Source: Candidatus Moraniibacteriota bacterium | GTDB taxonomy: Bacteria > Patescibacteriota > Minisyncoccia > Moranbacterales > UBA9337 | Direction of reading: 5' to 3' | DNA: 24,628 nt | NCBI GenBank assembly: GCA_003507475.1 | Contig: DNVQ01000051.1 | Coordinates: 1 to 24,628 of the forward strand | Part shown: positions 23,387 through 24,628 of the stretch, in pieces | Numbering within the stretch: the first letter of the stretch is position 1 | Layout: each line of letters opens with the position of its first letter | Position numbers and translations under genes: made by a program | Notes under the pieces: generated by a model | What the model was told of the DNA's origin: nothing | The model's input: only the letters and a program-made list of their open reading frames with translations | The model's database searches: none

Positions 23387-23611
23387 ATGAAAAAAGATAA
23401 GACTAATAAAGTGTCTGTTTTTTCTTTGGCCTTTGAATTGGGTTACATGGTGGCTATTCCGATTGTGGTTCTTGCGTTGATTGGCAGGTTAATAGACAAA
23501 AAGCTTGATTCATCCCCTTGGTTTTTACTCTTGGGAATAATTATTTCTATTATTGTTTCCACTTACTGGGTTTATAAAAAAACGACAGACATTATTGATA
23601 ATAATAAATAG
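23387..23611 (+). CDS. AtpZ/AtpI-like ATP synthase assembly protein
   Basis: A 74-residue protein with two hydrophobic segments (about 19-38 and 44-65) joined by 'GRLIDKKLDSSP', the pattern of the small AtpZ/AtpI (F1Fo gene 1) proteins that precede atpB. These help assemble the c ring or move magnesium. 'ELGYMVAIPIVVLALIGRLID' is typical of the family. First gene of the operon, 13 nt before atpB. There is no Shine-Dalgarno. I cannot tell AtpZ from AtpI with certainty at this length. Confidence 0.82.
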   Translation: MKKDKTNKVSVFSLAFELGYMVAIPIVVLALIGRLIDKKLDSSPWFLLLGIIISIIVSTYWVYKKTTDIIDNNK

Positions 23612-23624
23612 AGCTTATTTTTTT

Positions 23625-24380
23625 ATGGAAATTTCTTTAGTACCAGAATTAATAACAACCGTTTTTGGTTTTCCAATTACTAACTCTGTTTTGACAACTA
23701 TTATTGTCAGTGCGATTATAATTTTAGCTTCATTATATTTACAAAAAAATCTTTCCAAAAAACCTAAGGGCTTTCAAAACATTGTTGAGGCAATACTGGA
23801 AGCTCTTTTAAATTTGGCTGACAGCGTTACTGGCAATCGAGAGCAGAGTAAAAAGTTTTTCCCATATGTGGCAACTATCTTTATTTTTGTGATTGTTTCC
23901 AATTGGATCGGCTTAATTCCCGCTCTTATCCCGGGAGGGTCTCTGGGGGTCAATCAAATTCATCATGGAGAAGAGGTTTTAGTGCCATTTATCAGAAGCG
24001 GAAGCGCTGATCTTAATATGACATTATCCCTGGCTTTGATTTCTGTAATTACCGCTCAGATTATGGGGATTGCCATGATTGGTGGAAAGCATTATGTAGG
24101 AAAATTTTTAGTAAGTCCATTTAAGAAGCCATATTTTATCGGAACTTTTGTGGGAATATTGGAAATAATTTCAGAATTTGCCAAAGTGGTTTCATTTTCC
24201 TTCCGTTTATTCGGAAATGTTTTTGCTGGAGAAGTTTTATTAACAGTGATGTTGATGCTGGTTCCCTATGTTGCGCCATTGCCATTTTTGTTTTTGGAAA
24301 TTTTTGTAGGTTTCATCCAGGCGTTGGTGTTTGCCATGTTAACCTTGGTATTCTTTAAGATGGCATCAGAAGCGCATTAG
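23625..24380 (+). CDS. atpB: F-type ATP synthase subunit a (AtpB)
   Basis: A 251-residue protein from the ATG at 23625; an upstream ATG at 23553 would overlap the previous gene. It is a multi-span membrane protein. 'PYVATIFIFVIVSNWIGLIP' and 'SFSFRLFGNVFAGEVLL' are the signature segments, the latter carrying the essential Arg that faces the c ring. 'FLEIFVGFIQALVFAMLTLVFF' is the C-terminal helix. It forms the proton or sodium half-channels of Fo and works with subunit c, whose gene follows after about 140 nt. Length is family-typical. There is no Shine-Dalgarno. Confidence 0.96.
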   Translation: MEISLVPELITTVFGFPITNSVLTTIIVSAIIILASLYLQKNLSKKPKGFQNIVEAILEALLNLADSVTGNREQSKKFFPYVATIFIFVIVSNWIGLIPALIPGGSLGVNQIHHGEEVLVPFIRSGSADLNMTLSLALISVITAQIMGIAMIGGKHYVGKFLVSPFKKPYFIGTFVGILEIISEFAKVVSFSFRLFGNVFAGEVLLTVMLMLVPYVAPLPFLFLEIFVGFIQALVFAMLTLVFFKMASEAH

Positions 24381-24489
24381 AATTGTTAAATGGCTACATC
24401 ATTAAATTTCTGAAATTTAATAATGTATCAAATAATAATTTATATAATAAAATAATTAGAGGTTAATAGTTGTGGTAAGAGTTTTAGAA

Positions 24490-24524
24490 ACTACAAGCTA
24501 ACAACTAAAAACTAAAAACTAAAT
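24490..24524. repeat. Heptad-period tract (ACTAAAA words) ending at the atpE start codon
   Basis: Five 7-nt units in phase, the last three ACTAAAA, ACTAAAA and ACTAAAT. The tract is 35 nt and its last base is directly followed by the ATG. It is almost free of G and should be unstructured in RNA. Confidence 0.75.
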
Positions 24525-24628
24525 ATGGCAGTTGAAGAAACAAAAGCTATTGTTGAGGGAGCCCTTAACAATGTAGAATCAGCTAAGTCAATCGCAGCCG
24601 CAATCGCGATGGGATTTGGTGCAGTAGG
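24525..24628 (+). CDS. atpE: F-type ATP synthase subunit c (AtpE), start only
   Basis: Thirty-four codons before the window ends. After a hydrophilic start ('MAVEETKAIVEGALNNVESA') comes 'AAAIAMGFGAVG', the beginning of the first helix of subunit c with its Gly/Ala packing motif. The N-terminal extension of about 20 residues is longer than in many c subunits. The ion-binding carboxylate in helix 2 lies beyond the window, so proton or sodium use cannot be judged. The position after atpB supports the call. Confidence 0.85.
   Translation, partial: MAVEETKAIVEGALNNVESAKSIAAAIAMGFGAV

Noticed and set aside
23553..23624. Upstream ATG for atpB
   Set aside because: It overlaps the atpZ/I-like gene by 59 nt; the ATG at 23625 gives the family-typical start.
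24490..24524. Heptad tracts as CRISPR arrays
   Set aside because: Units are 7 nt with no spacers between them and no cas genes are present.

Overview
The window looks like a piece of a small-genome bacterium of the Candidate Phyla Radiation (Patescibacteria, perhaps Parcubacteria-like). This is an inference from style rather than a marker-gene placement. The DNA is AT-rich, most housekeeping genes have no Shine-Dalgarno sequence, and there are many short hypothetical and membrane-anchored proteins. Intergenic regions are full of palindromes and short-period repeats. TGA is used as a stop and GGA as glycine, so the code is the standard one and not the Gracilibacteria/SR1 code.

Layout. 1-6.1 kb: a radical SAM protein with its own terminator, then a same-strand run of a Nudix hydrolase, an unrecognised protein with scrambled HAD-like motifs, a P-loop kinase, two tandem RBBP9/YdeN-type serine hydrolases and a membrane-anchored protein with a calcium-loop-like motif. 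6.1-6.6 kb: a promoter-to-terminator unit of about 200 nt with no convincing gene, then a tRNA-Pro(TGG) preceded by a broken copy whose anticodon arm is replaced by a GC-rich palindrome. 6.6-7.6 kb: an M28 metallopeptidase. 7.6-12 kb (minus strand): a copper operon, csoR, then an HMA/TauE-SafE-like membrane/cupredoxin fusion, then copA, with a strong promoter and a palindromic CsoR operator. 12.1-15.4 kb: a membrane-anchored PsbP-like protein, then a two-gene secreted cassette: a CHAP peptidoglycan hydrolase with three WSSAGP repeats and a CARDB domain, and a 112-residue exported partner. The cassette has strong Shine-Dalgarno sites and two tandem terminators. 15.7-19.4 kb: metG, tatD, ychF. 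19.6-23.1 kb: groEL with a degenerate CIRCE element and no groES beside it, flanked by two single-gene units encoding unknown proteins. 23.3 kb to the end: the start of an ATP synthase operon (atpZ/I-like, atpB, start of atpE).

The most unusual signal is in the DNA between the genes. At least six intergenic tracts, several exactly 35 nt long, are built of 7-nt units kept in phase (five units each), and others use 8-nt units. The unit sequence differs between sites but the period is kept. Several of these tracts end at or within about 10 nt of the start codon of genes that lack a Shine-Dalgarno (copA, tatD, ychF, atpE). A second repeat class consists of compound palindromes with TGTCAT/ATGACA ends, one of them inside the copper operon. 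A third class has CCCCCTTGAGTAC hairpins, at the 3' end of copA and just upstream of the ATP synthase promoter.

Recurrent promoters of the form TTGACT-N17-(-10 box) stand before the tRNA, groEL, the ATP synthase operon and several orphan genes. They give a consistent picture of the housekeeping promoter in this organism.
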